Shown one piece after another: positions 1 through 7,649 of a DNA stretch of 20,485 nt. The stretch's first letter is position 1. Every line of letters begins with the position of its first letter. The notes below the pieces were generated by a model. It did no database searches, was not told where the DNA came from, and worked only from the letters and a program-made list of their open reading frames with translations. Both the position numbers and the translations under genes were made by a program. The stretch spans positions 1 through 20,485 of the forward strand of contig JASLXI010000002.1 of the NCBI GenBank assembly GCA_030740415.1, written 5' to 3'. This DNA comes from Dehalococcoidia bacterium. GTDB taxonomy: Bacteria; Chloroflexota; Dehalococcoidia; UBA2985.

Positions 1-54
1 CACCTCCCCCACGGCCACCGATGCTTTGGACACCCGCTGGACTAGGGCGCGCAT
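1..54 (-). CDS. dtd: D-aminoacyl-tRNA deacylase, N-terminal fragment (runs off left edge)
   Basis: Only the first 18 codons are in the window. On the minus strand from the ATG at 52-54 they read MRALVQRVSKASVAVGEV, which matches the well-conserved N-terminus of D-tyrosyl/D-aminoacyl-tRNA deacylases (MRAVVQRV.xASV pattern). These cytosolic enzymes hydrolyse D-aminoacyl or mischarged glycyl ester bonds on tRNA and so proofread translation. A strong ribosome binding site (GAGGGGAGA, forward positions 61-69) precedes the ATG. The gene begins 17 bases after the stop codon of the FmdB-type gene, so the two are probably co-transcribed leftward. The catalytic part lies outside the window. The identification rests on this short N-terminus only, but the match is specific. 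Confidence 0.8.
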   Translation of the reverse strand, partial: MRALVQRVSKASVAVGEV

Positions 55-71
55 TGTCGGTCTCCCCTCTC

Positions 72-335
72 CTAGTCTTCTATGGAGGAGGTCTCGTTCT
101 CTATTTTGGATGTGGTGTCGCCGTTATGACTGTCCCCGTCATGGTTGGTCTGGTCCTTACGGGCGTAATCGGTCGTGTAGAAGCCGTTACCCTTGTAGAT
201 CACCGTCGGAGCGTGGAACCTTCGTCGCGATGGGGCCTGGCAGCGAGGGCAGGGCTCCGTCGGCTCGGCATCGAATCCTTGTTTTAGCTCAAAACGGTGA
301 CTGCAGTTTACGCATTCGTACTCGTAGATAGGCAC
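72..335 (-). CDS. FmdB-family small zinc-ribbon protein
   Basis: An 87-residue protein with the FmdB/CxxC_CXXC_SSSS layout: an MPIYEYEC start, a first cysteine pair at C8 and C11, a second pair at C29 and C32 (CPRC), then a basic RRRFHAP segment and a polar, acidic, presumably disordered tail. Four cysteines in two CxxC knuckles should bind one zinc. Family members are putative regulators or accessory proteins; the biochemical role is not established. The start is GTG (333-335 forward), chosen because GGAGG lies 4 bases upstream and because the family begins exactly with MPxYEYxC. It heads a minus-strand pair with dtd and is divergent from purF, with a 114-base shared upstream region in which I see no clear consensus promoter. 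Confidence 0.85.
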   Translation of the reverse strand: MPIYEYECVNCSHRFELKQGFDAEPTEPCPRCQAPSRRRFHAPTVIYKGNGFYTTDYARKDQTNHDGDSHNGDTTSKIENETSSIED

Positions 336-449
336 CTGTCCTCCGAACGCGATGTTAACAAATTAAGCCTCTGCCTGCTAACACACCCGTGTAATTTAAG
401 GGCTTAGGAAACTCCTGTCAACACACACAATTCAAGGGAGTGCAAGGGA

Positions 450-1955
450 TTGACCAAGATCTACCGAGAGAATACAATCTGGATACGTTACCCCAGGGTA
501 AGGGAGCTGTTGAGCAAAGTAACCTTTGCGTCAGGGGTGGAGGAGGCAGAGACCAATGATTTGCCGCAGGAAAACTGCGGAGTAGTCGGGGTATATGCCC
601 CAGGGGAAGATGTAGCCCGTATAGCTTTCTTTGGACTATTTGCCCTCCAGCACCGAGGCCAGGAGAGTGCTGGTATCAGCGTCAGCGACGGAGCGACTCT
701 GCGTGTTAACACGGCAATGGGGCTGGTGGCCCAGGCCTTTCGTGAGCAGGACTTGGAGCGCCTCACGGGGCACATAGCCATAGGTCACACCCGGTATTCC
801 ACCGCCGGTTCCAGCATTCTCTGTAACGCACAACCCGTACTGGTAAAGGGCCCCTACGGCGAGTTGGCCTTGGGACATAACGGCAACGTAGTCAACGCGA
901 TGTCCCTGCGGCAGGAGTTGGAGGAGTGGGGATGCCAGTTTTCCGCCTCCACGGATTCAGAAATTATCGCCCAGTTGCTGGCCAACGCCCCCGGACTGGA
1001 CTGGGCTGAGCGAGTACAGTACTTGATGCGACGCGCCCAGGGAGCATACTCCCTGGTGGTCCTTACCAAGGACTCCCTGATAGCCATCCGAGACCCTCGC
1101 GGGGTGCGACCCCTATGTGTTGGTATGATGAGCGGTGGCTGGATAGTGGCCTCCGAGAGCTGTGCTCTGGATCATCTGGGCGCTGAGTTGGTGCGAGAGG
1201 TAGAGCCTGGAGAGGCCATTATTATTGACGATCACGGCATGCGGACCCTCTACAAGGGCAGCGAGCGTACGAGGGCTTTCTGCGCATTCGAATACATTTA
1301 CTTCTCACGGCCCGACAGCATCATCAATGGGAAGCTGACCTACTCTCTCCGACAGGCAATGGGCGCCCAGCTAGCGCGTGAGCATCCCGTTGATGCCGAT
1401 ATTGTCATAGGGGTGCCAGACTCGGCCACCGCCGCCGCAGTGGGCTATGCCCAGGAGGCGGGAATTCCTTACAACGAAGGGCTTCTGAAGAACCGGTACG
1501 TTGGCCGCACCTTTATAGAGCCTGACCAGCGAGTAAGGGATTTGGGGGTGAAACTGAAGTTCAATACCCTACCGGAAGTGCTTGATGGCAAACGAGTTAT
1601 AGTGGTAGACGATAGCATCGTCAGGGGGACCACCACACCCCACGTCGTTCACCTGGTGCAAAAGGCAGGCGCTTCTGAAGTACACCTACGGGTCTGTGCT
1701 CCGCCCATCCGGCATCCCTGCCAACTGGGCGTGGATATGGCCTCTTATAGTGAGCTCCTCGCTGCCAACAAGAGCATCGAGGAGATTCTATGGTTCGTGG
1801 GGTCTGACTCCCTCGGCTATCTTAGCGTGGAGGGGCTGCTCAAAGCCATCGGAGGTGGCCAGGATACTCATTGCTTGGGATGCTTCACCGGCAATCACCC
1901 CATCCCTGTCCAGTTAGAGATGAACAAGCTGGCCTTGGAAGTTGCCCCCTCGTAA
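450..1955 (+). CDS. purF: Amidophosphoribosyltransferase (glutamine PRPP amidotransferase)
   Basis: This enzyme catalyses the committed step of purine synthesis: PRPP plus glutamine gives 5-phosphoribosylamine. The N-terminal Ntn glutaminase domain starts at C43 (ENCGVVGVY), the expected nucleophile after propeptide removal, followed by LQHRGQESAG and HNGNVVN. The PRPP-binding loop VVDDSIVRGTTT sits in the phosphoribosyltransferase domain. Cysteines in FCAFEYIYF, RHPCQLG and the terminal CLGC match the four [4Fe-4S] ligands of Bacillus-type PurF. The TTG start at 450 has AAGGGAG 9 bases upstream but leaves 42 residues before the nucleophile, longer than the 11-residue Bacillus propeptide. Later in-frame TTG or GTG codons (for example GVEEAE) could be the real start, so the 5' end is uncertain. 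It is the first gene of purF-purM-purH; no purine riboswitch is visible upstream. Confidence 0.95.
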   Translation: MTKIYRENTIWIRYPRVRELLSKVTFASGVEEAETNDLPQENCGVVGVYAPGEDVARIAFFGLFALQHRGQESAGISVSDGATLRVNTAMGLVAQAFREQDLERLTGHIAIGHTRYSTAGSSILCNAQPVLVKGPYGELALGHNGNVVNAMSLRQELEEWGCQFSASTDSEIIAQLLANAPGLDWAERVQYLMRRAQGAYSLVVLTKDSLIAIRDPRGVRPLCVGMMSGGWIVASESCALDHLGAELVREVEPGEAIIIDDHGMRTLYKGSERTRAFCAFEYIYFSRPDSIINGKLTYSLRQAMGAQLAREHPVDADIVIGVPDSATAAAVGYAQEAGIPYNEGLLKNRYVGRTFIEPDQRVRDLGVKLKFNTLPEVLDGKRVIVVDDSIVRGTTTPHVVHLVQKAGASEVHLRVCAPPIRHPCQLGVDMASYSELLAANKSIEEILWFVGSDSLGYLSVEGLLKAIGGGQDTHCLGCFTGNHPIPVQLEMNKLALEVAPS

Positions 1956-1964
1956 TGAGGTACC

Positions 1965-2975
1965 ATGCCGGGTGAGACATACCTTGCCGCGGGAGTTGAC
2001 CACGAGGCTGCTCGTAAGGCCAAAGAGTCGATAAAAGCTCTGGCATCCAAGACCCTTCAGCCTGAAGTGCTCGGGGGTGTAGGTTTCTTCGGTGGAATGT
2101 ACCAACTGCAAGGCTATCGTCAGCCTGTTCTGGTCTCCAGTACCGACTCACCAGGTACCAAACTGAAGCTCGCCACTCTGATGGGGCGCTTCGATACCGT
2201 TGGGGTCGACGTGGTGAATCACTGTGTCAATGATGTTTTCACATCAGGCGCCAAGCCTATTTTTTTCCTTGACTATATAGGCGTAGGCCATCTAATCCCT
2301 GAAAGAGCAGAGGCCTTGGTAAAGGGTGTTGCCGAAGCCTGTCAGGCAGTAAACTGTTCTCTCATAGGCGGGGAGACGGCGCAGTTGCCCGGCATCTATC
2401 CAGAGGAAGAGTTCGACTTGGCGGGTTTTGCTGTGGGTGTGGTGGAGAAAGACGCCATCATAGACGGTTCCACCATCGTCCAGGGCGATGCGTTGCTCGC
2501 GATCGTCTCCAACGGTCTGCATACCAACGGCTATTCTCTAGCACGGAGGGTGCTTGGAGTAGAAAAAGACCCGTCAATCCTGAGCCGTACATACCCCGAG
2601 TTGGGTAGGACACTGGGAGAGGCGCTTCTGGAACCCCACCGCTGTTATTATCCATTGCTGGAGCCTGTACTGCCCCTCATCAAGGGCATGTCCCACATCA
2701 CGGGAGGAGGCTTGTCGGAGAATGTGCCGAGGGTCTTGCCCAAAGGACTGGGCGCGCGGTTCGATACCTCTACGTGGGAAGTCCCGCCCATCTTCACACT
2801 GATCCAGGAAGCGGGCCAGGTGGAGAGGGGCGAGATGTTCGATGTGTTCAACATGGGTGTTGGAATGGTGCTGGCGTGCGCTCCCGACAAGACGGACGAA
2901 GTGCGTCGCCTCGTGCCTGAGGCACGCGTGGTGGGAGAGGTGGTGAAGGGCGGGGAAGTAATATTATCGAGGTAG
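1965..2975 (+). CDS. purM: Phosphoribosylformylglycinamidine cyclo-ligase (AIR synthetase)
   Basis: PurM closes the imidazole ring: FGAM plus ATP gives AIR, the fifth step of IMP synthesis. The 336-residue length and the order of conserved blocks are normal for the family: YLAAGVDHEA near the N-terminus, the SSTDSPGTKLKLA phosphate/ATP loop, CVNDVFTSGAKP with LDYIG, the GGETAQLPG block, SNGLHTNGYSL, and HITGGGLSENVPR in the C-terminal half. The ATG follows GAGGT by 3 bases and lies 9 bases after the purF stop, so it belongs to the same transcript and is probably translationally coupled. Nothing is missing or frameshifted. Confidence 0.96.
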   Translation: MPGETYLAAGVDHEAARKAKESIKALASKTLQPEVLGGVGFFGGMYQLQGYRQPVLVSSTDSPGTKLKLATLMGRFDTVGVDVVNHCVNDVFTSGAKPIFFLDYIGVGHLIPERAEALVKGVAEACQAVNCSLIGGETAQLPGIYPEEEFDLAGFAVGVVEKDAIIDGSTIVQGDALLAIVSNGLHTNGYSLARRVLGVEKDPSILSRTYPELGRTLGEALLEPHRCYYPLLEPVLPLIKGMSHITGGGLSENVPRVLPKGLGARFDTSTWEVPPIFTLIQEAGQVERGEMFDVFNMGVGMVLACAPDKTDEVRRLVPEARVVGEVVKGGEVILSR

Positions 2976-2978
2976 TGA

Positions 2979-4541
2979 ATGAAAGCTCTGCTCAGCGTAT
3001 ACGATAAGGCCGGCGTGGTGGATTTTGCCCGCAACCTCCAGGAGATTGGCATGGAGTTGGTCAGTACTGGAGGCACTCATAAGACCCTTAGAGACGCTGG
3101 TTTGCCCGCTCTACAGGTCTCGGAGGTCACTGGCTCTCCCGAGATTCTGGATGGCCGGGTGAAGACCCTGCACCCAATCATCCACGGCGGTATCCTGGCA
3201 CGAAGAGACAAGCCAGATCACATATCCGAGCTTGCGAACCGACAGATGGACACCATAGACTTGGTGGCGGTGAACTTGTATCCCTTTGCCGCTACCATCG
3301 CAAGACCCGATGTCACTCTGGATGATGCCCTGGAGAACATCGACATTGGGGGACCCACCATGATCAGGGCGGCTGCAAAGAATTTTCCATTCGTCGCCGT
3401 CGTGGTGGATCCGACCGACTACCCTTGGGTGACTGAGCGCATGGCCGCTGGTGGACTCACCATCGAGGAGAGGCAGAACTTGGCCCAGAAGGCTTTTCAG
3501 CACGTGGCTTTCTACGACACCATAATCGCCCAGTACCTACGAAAGAATGACCAGACAGGTCTCTTCCCTCAGGAGCTTACTTTTGCTTATACGAGGGTCC
3601 AAGAGCTTAGATACGGAGAGAATCCTCATCAGAACGGCGCATTCTATACAGAGCCTATAGCGACCTTTCCCAGTCTTCCCGCCGGCATTCAGAAATTGGG
3701 ACAGGAGCTGTCACTGTGCAATATCTACGATATGTCGGCAGCCTTGGAGACTGTCCGGGACTTCACGGACAGGCCAGCAGCAGTAATCATAAAGCATGCC
3801 ACACCCAGTGGGTTCGCCTTTGGAGCAACGCTGGCCGAGGCACTTGAAAAGGCTATCCACGCGGACCCCACGTCAGCCTTCGGTGGCATTATAGGGCTAA
3901 GCCATTCTATGGATATAGAAACCGCTCAGGTTGTCGCCAAGTTCAGAGAGGTGCAGTCATCGAACATCGACGCCATTGTCACTCCCGGCGTAGATGAAGA
4001 GGCTGTCCACGTACTGCGCAAGACCCGTAAAAGAATGATCCTTTACTCCGTGCCAGCACTGGAGCAGTTGCCTGTCAGCAGCATGAACATGAAGCAGGTC
4101 CCGGGTGGCCTCCTGTACCAGCAAGCCAACGTCACTCCGATCGATAGGACGTCATGGAAGGTAGCCTCCATGAAATCTCCCACCCTTGAACAGCTCAAAG
4201 GTATGGAGGAGGCATGGCTCCTGATGCGCCATATCCGCTCCAATACAATACTCGTTTGGGATGAGGTCAGCGGAGCGACCCTTGGTATCGGTAGTGGACA
4301 GGTCAGCCGCGTAGGATCCGCCCGTTTAGCGCTGGACCAGGCAGGTGAGCGTGCCAAGGGGGCTATTCTGGCCTCGGACTCTTTCTTCCCTTTCCAGGAC
4401 ACCGTTGAGCTTGCAGCCCATTACGGCATAGAAGCAATTGTCCAGCAGGGCGGCTCCATCAACGATCAAGCCTCCATCGACGCCGCAGACGCTGCGGGAA
4501 TCGTTATGGTGATGACCGGTGAGCGCGCCTTCTGGCACTAG
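2979..4541 (+). CDS. purH: Bifunctional AICAR transformylase / IMP cyclohydrolase
   Basis: PurH performs the last two steps of IMP synthesis: formylation of AICAR by 10-formyl-THF, then ring closure. Residues 1 to about 150 form the MGS-type cyclohydrolase domain (STGGTHKTL, GRVKTLHP, NLYPF, NIDIGGP). The remainder is the transformylase domain (LRYGENPHQ, LCNIYDMSAALE, DPTSAFGGI, GSGQVSRVGSA, and the GERAFWH terminus). The catalytic Lys-His pair is K272-H273, in the local variant KHATPSG rather than the KHxNPCG of E. coli and Bacillus; K, H, P and G are kept. Length 520 is typical. The ATG lies 3 bases after the purM stop, with GAGGT overlapping the end of purM, so translation is very likely coupled. 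Confidence 0.96.
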   Translation: MKALLSVYDKAGVVDFARNLQEIGMELVSTGGTHKTLRDAGLPALQVSEVTGSPEILDGRVKTLHPIIHGGILARRDKPDHISELANRQMDTIDLVAVNLYPFAATIARPDVTLDDALENIDIGGPTMIRAAAKNFPFVAVVVDPTDYPWVTERMAAGGLTIEERQNLAQKAFQHVAFYDTIIAQYLRKNDQTGLFPQELTFAYTRVQELRYGENPHQNGAFYTEPIATFPSLPAGIQKLGQELSLCNIYDMSAALETVRDFTDRPAAVIIKHATPSGFAFGATLAEALEKAIHADPTSAFGGIIGLSHSMDIETAQVVAKFREVQSSNIDAIVTPGVDEEAVHVLRKTRKRMILYSVPALEQLPVSSMNMKQVPGGLLYQQANVTPIDRTSWKVASMKSPTLEQLKGMEEAWLLMRHIRSNTILVWDEVSGATLGIGSGQVSRVGSARLALDQAGERAKGAILASDSFFPFQDTVELAAHYGIEAIVQQGGSINDQASIDAADAAGIVMVMTGERAFWH

Positions 4542-4552
4542 TCGAAGAGAAA

Positions 4553-5299
4553 ATGGTAGCCATGCAACCACTGGTAGACGTCGTCATACCGGTTCTCAAC
4601 GAAGAGAAGGCTTTGCGCAGGTGCGTGGCCTCTCTTCATCAGTTTCTGGGAGAACACTCGCCTTATGGGTGTCGCATCCTCATAGCCGACAACGGCTCCG
4701 CCGACCAGACGCCGGACATCGCTGAAGCCCTCTCCAAGGAGCACTCGGATGTGAGTTGGACTCGATTGGAGACTAGAGGCAGAGGCAGAGCGTTGCGCAA
4801 GGCGTGGCTTGAGAGCGACGCTGACATCCTTACCTACATGGACGTTGACCTCTCCACCGGCCTGGACGCGTTCCCGCTATTGGTGCGTGCAATAGGAGAA
4901 GAAGGCTACGACGTCGCCATCGGCTCTCGCCTCATGAAGGGGTCCGTCGTAAGAAGGCGCACCTTGAAACGGGAGATTACTTCCAGAGGCTACAACCTGA
5001 TAATAAAGGCAGCCTTCTTCACCCGATTCTCCGATGCCCAGTGCGGGTTCAAGGCTATCAGTCGCAATGCGGCCCAGTTTTTGATACCCAAAATACAGGA
5101 CCAGGGATGGTTCTTCGACTCTGAACTGCTGATACTGGCTGAGAAGGGTGGGTTCCATATCAAGGACGTGCCAGTGGAGTGGACCGACGATCCGGACACC
5201 CGTGTCCGTGTCATCAAGACCGCCACAGACGACCTTAAGGGCTTGCTGAGGCTGCGACTAGGTGGGCTGTCCAAGGCACTGAAGTCCAGCGAACCGTAA
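4553..5299 (+). CDS. Family 2 glycosyltransferase, dolichyl/polyprenyl-phosphate sugar synthase type
   Basis: A 248-residue single-domain GT-A enzyme. VDVVIPVLNEE opens the nucleotide-binding fold, IADNGSADQT follows, the RGRGRALRKA segment matches the family RGKGxAL motif, and the metal-binding DxD is D97/D99 in YMDVDLST. GSRLMKGS, AQCGFKA and GWFFDSELL are the usual downstream blocks of DPM1/Alg5-like enzymes, which transfer a sugar from a nucleotide donor to a polyprenyl phosphate at the inner membrane. No C-terminal membrane anchor is visible. It starts 11 bases after purH, so it looks like the fourth gene of the purine operon, although it has no obvious metabolic link to it. ATG 4553 or ATG 4562 could be the start. 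Sugar and acceptor are unknown. Confidence 0.85.
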   Translation: MVAMQPLVDVVIPVLNEEKALRRCVASLHQFLGEHSPYGCRILIADNGSADQTPDIAEALSKEHSDVSWTRLETRGRGRALRKAWLESDADILTYMDVDLSTGLDAFPLLVRAIGEEGYDVAIGSRLMKGSVVRRRTLKREITSRGYNLIIKAAFFTRFSDAQCGFKAISRNAAQFLIPKIQDQGWFFDSELLILAEKGGFHIKDVPVEWTDDPDTRVRVIKTATDDLKGLLRLRLGGLSKALKSSEP

Positions 5300-5353
5300 G
5301 ACCCCACTCTCTCAGTTCTTGGTGAGCCTGTAGATCCATATGAGTGTATGGCA

Positions 5354-5367
5354 GCCTGCTAGCAGGC
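5354..5367. terminator. Perfect 14-bp palindrome between convergent genes, possible weak terminator
   Basis: GCCTGCTAGCAGGC is perfectly self-complementary. As RNA it could form a 5-bp stem with a CUAG loop, followed on the plus strand by GTTTGT. It lies between the glycosyltransferase and the leftward arsenate reductase and overlaps the last codon and stop of the latter. The short stem and poor U-run make termination uncertain. Confidence 0.3.
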
Positions 5368-5781
5368 GTTTGTAACAACCCCCAGTTCCTTGATCAGAGC
5401 CTCCACCTTACGCTGTATCTCGTCATGAATCTCTCTGACCCTGGGTAAAGGCTTGTCCTTGGGATCCTCAAGTCCCCAGTCCTCTGTAGGAACCATGTTG
5501 GCGGGGCATGCCTCCTCCACGTTACACCCCATGGTAATCACCCGCAAGGCCTCGTCCAGCATCTCCTGGGTCAAGAATTGGGGTCTTTTCTGTGATGTAT
5601 CCATGCTCAGTTCTGCCATCGCCTGCACGACGTTGGGATTAATTTGATCCCCAGGGTGTGTGCCGGCTGAGTATGCGGTGGCACTACCTCGGGCAAAGTG
5701 ATTGAAAAAGATCTCGGCCATCTGGCTTCGCCCGGAATTATGAACGCACACGAAGAGGATGGTGACTGGGCTGGCTGCCAT
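5359..5781 (-). CDS. arsC: Thioredoxin-coupled type arsenate reductase / low-molecular-weight phosphatase family
   Basis: A 140-residue protein of the LMW protein tyrosine phosphatase fold. The P-loop CVHNSGRS gives nucleophile C12 and R18 in the CX5R motif. A redox pair follows at C86 and C92 (MGCNVEEACP), and DWGLEDP carries the family's acidic residue. A P-loop cysteine plus two later cysteines is the relay used by S. aureus and Bacillus ArsC to reduce arsenate to arsenite with thioredoxin. Here the two later cysteines are separated by five residues rather than six, as in archaeal-type members. ATG is preceded by AGAGGTG at 4-5 bases. No arsR, arsenite pump or arsM is nearby, so it is an orphan copy. 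A plain phosphatase role is possible but less likely given the cysteine pair. Confidence 0.85.
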   Translation of the reverse strand: MAASPVTILFVCVHNSGRSQMAEIFFNHFARGSATAYSAGTHPGDQINPNVVQAMAELSMDTSQKRPQFLTQEMLDEALRVITMGCNVEEACPANMVPTEDWGLEDPKDKPLPRVREIHDEIQRKVEALIKELGVVTNAC

Positions 5782-5961
5782 TTTTCACCTCTTTGTAGTC
5801 ACAGTGTCACACTCCGAGGATAGTATAACGATGGGATACCGGAGATGGAAGCATCAGTAACTGTGAGGATATGCACCTCGTCTCTCCTATTCTATGGCTA
5901 AGGAGTTAATATTCAATGGCACTAGCCAACCTATGAAACACCCGAAGCATGGAGGTCATCC

Positions 5962-6153
5962 ATGGGCTGTTTTGCCATCCTGGCCATCCCTTCGGCTGGC
6001 ATCAGCTTCTTTTTCAGTTCCTGGGTCGTCACAGTCTTCTAGCGCATCATGGCTGACGCAGTGGAGGTCGGGACCATTAGCTACAAAGGAGCTATGGTGG
6101 TGACCATGGCACCGCTGATCGCCGCTATAGGACTCCGTCGTTGGCGCCAGTGA
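5962..6153 (+). pseudogene. Small membrane protein gene interrupted by an amber codon
   Basis: From ATG 5962, preceded by GGAGG at 6 bases, the frame reads MGCFAILAIPSAGISFFFSS then WVVTVF and meets TAG at 6040-6042. It continues in the same frame as RIMADAVEVGTISYKGAMVV followed by TMAPLIAAIGLRRWRQ and a TGA at 6151-6153. The first half is a hydrophobic helix and the second half is again hydrophobic and coding-like, so the two parts look like one small two-helix membrane protein. A TGG-to-TAG change (Trp to stop) would explain the break. The second helix also looks short, as if a few codons were deleted. A 26-residue translated peptide is the alternative. No family name is claimed. Confidence 0.5.
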
Positions 6154-6191
6154 TGGTAGCTGCTAGTTTCAAACCTGCTCCTACATTCCCC

Positions 6192-7493
6192 TCATACCAG
6201 CCGGTTTATCACCAGACCTGTGGGCAGCTTGGGACTGAAGTAGGTTGACTTGAGGGGCATGCGTTCTCCGGACAGCACCACCTCTTCGAATAGGTCAAGG
6301 GACAAAGGGGGCAGGATAAAGCCTAACTGGTAATCATTGTCCATCAGCAAGCGGTGCACTTCTTGAGAATCGTGAGTAAAGCTCAAAAGACCGCTCTCCA
6401 CGGCTTCTTGTTGGGTATTAAGCACCGGCTCCAGGACGCTCTTTCCCAGCACCTGAGTAGCACATCGCTCAAGGGGCGGTGAAGATGCTCCCGGCGGATT
6501 ACGGAGGGTGAGAATGGAGACCCTTCCTTCCTCGGCCTCCAGCAAGCCGAGGGCAACCTGGGTTACGGCAGTTTTCTCAAGCAATTCCTGCAGGCAAGAA
6601 ACAGCGTCTTCCGAACTATCGAGCCTTGCATCTAGGGTCTGGGTGTCGAAGACCTCGTTTATCTGGGCCAGCATCCGATCCATCTCTCCAGCGGATAGCC
6701 CTCTGATAGCACGGTGGTACGGGAGCACCAGCAGACCTGGGTCTTGTATCTCTAGTAGAGACATCAGGATAAAGTTATTTCCAGCACCCTCACTCTGATT
6801 TCCGCTGTCGCTCTGAATGTCACGATACTGAAGAGCCGTCTCGTAGCGGTGATGGCCATCGGCCAGGTAGATGGGGGCATCCTTCAGCGACTCCGTTACA
6901 GTTTGAGTCATCGTCATATCGATAATAGCCCATAACTGAATACTGGTATCGTCGTAATTGGCACGAGCCATGGGTGGTCCCGCTGCGATCCTGTCTATCA
7001 GGGACCTAATTTGCCCCGAGGGATCTCGGTAGATTGACATGAGAGGACTCAGGTTGGCCTTGGTGGCCGCCAACAACTCCATTCTGTCCCGCTTAGGCCC
7101 CTGGGAGGTCTCCTCGTGGGGAAGAACAATGCCACGAGAGAACTCTTCAAGACCCACTGCCGCCAAGATAGAGCGACGGGTCATGGGGCGACCATTATGA
7201 GAGAAGTCCTCTTGAAGGAGGTAAAATGAGGCCTCTTCTTCTATGAGCAGTGTCCCCTGGCTCAGCCACTCTTCAAGCAACTGGGCGGCCCTGGTATAAC
7301 GATTATCGTTCGTGGAGTCTGTTGGCAGTTCTATACCAAGTTCAAGGCGTACGGCATTATAGGGGCTCCGCTGGTGTAGCTCCCCTTGCAACTCTTGAGA
7401 AATAATGTCGTAGGGAGGGCATATCAACTGATCCAGGTCTGTATCCTGACTGAGTCTGTATCGAAGTCCCCTAAAGGGCTGAATATCGGCCAT
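6192..7493 (-). CDS. DUF1015 family protein of unknown function
   Basis: A 433-residue soluble protein that belongs to the DUF1015 family. It has the family's early segment (PFRGLRYR, then CPPYDIIS and SPYNAVRLELG) and the most conserved block, YLADGHHRYETALQYRD, near the middle. The His-rich ADGHHRYE motif suggests an active site or metal site, but no reaction has been established to my knowledge. Family members are often found near serine-biosynthesis genes; none is visible here. ATG 7493 has GGAG 7 bases upstream. The gene is divergent from the pcrA-type helicase, with 156 bases between the starts. No signal peptide or membrane segment is seen. Confidence 0.85.
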   Translation of the reverse strand: MADIQPFRGLRYRLSQDTDLDQLICPPYDIISQELQGELHQRSPYNAVRLELGIELPTDSTNDNRYTRAAQLLEEWLSQGTLLIEEEASFYLLQEDFSHNGRPMTRRSILAAVGLEEFSRGIVLPHEETSQGPKRDRMELLAATKANLSPLMSIYRDPSGQIRSLIDRIAAGPPMARANYDDTSIQLWAIIDMTMTQTVTESLKDAPIYLADGHHRYETALQYRDIQSDSGNQSEGAGNNFILMSLLEIQDPGLLVLPYHRAIRGLSAGEMDRMLAQINEVFDTQTLDARLDSSEDAVSCLQELLEKTAVTQVALGLLEAEEGRVSILTLRNPPGASSPPLERCATQVLGKSVLEPVLNTQQEAVESGLLSFTHDSQEVHRLLMDNDYQLGFILPPLSLDLFEEVVLSGERMPLKSTYFSPKLPTGLVINRLV

Positions 7494-7649
7494 TCTCCAG
7501 CTCCGCTATACGTTAGGAATATTGACCAACTCAGTATACCGACCACCCAGGTTGGACGTCTATCTTTGCAGGGTGTGAGAATCAATGAATTTTGATGGTA
7601 ATTCACCGGATTCAGGGCCGACTCTGCTATATACTCTCTTTGAGCAAGC

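Noticed and set aside
336..449. Purine riboswitch or PurR-type box upstream of purF
   Set aside because: Only 114 bases, without the conserved junction sequences of a purine aptamer and without a clear operator.
5359..5781. A complete arsenic-resistance operon
   Set aside because: Only the reductase-type gene is present; no ArsR repressor, arsenite exporter or methyltransferase lies nearby.
5894..6103. 69-residue plus-strand frame MAKELIFNGTSQPM...
   Set aside because: Poor ribosome binding site and low-complexity S/W-rich content; the overlapping frame at 5962 has a better site and membrane-helix character.
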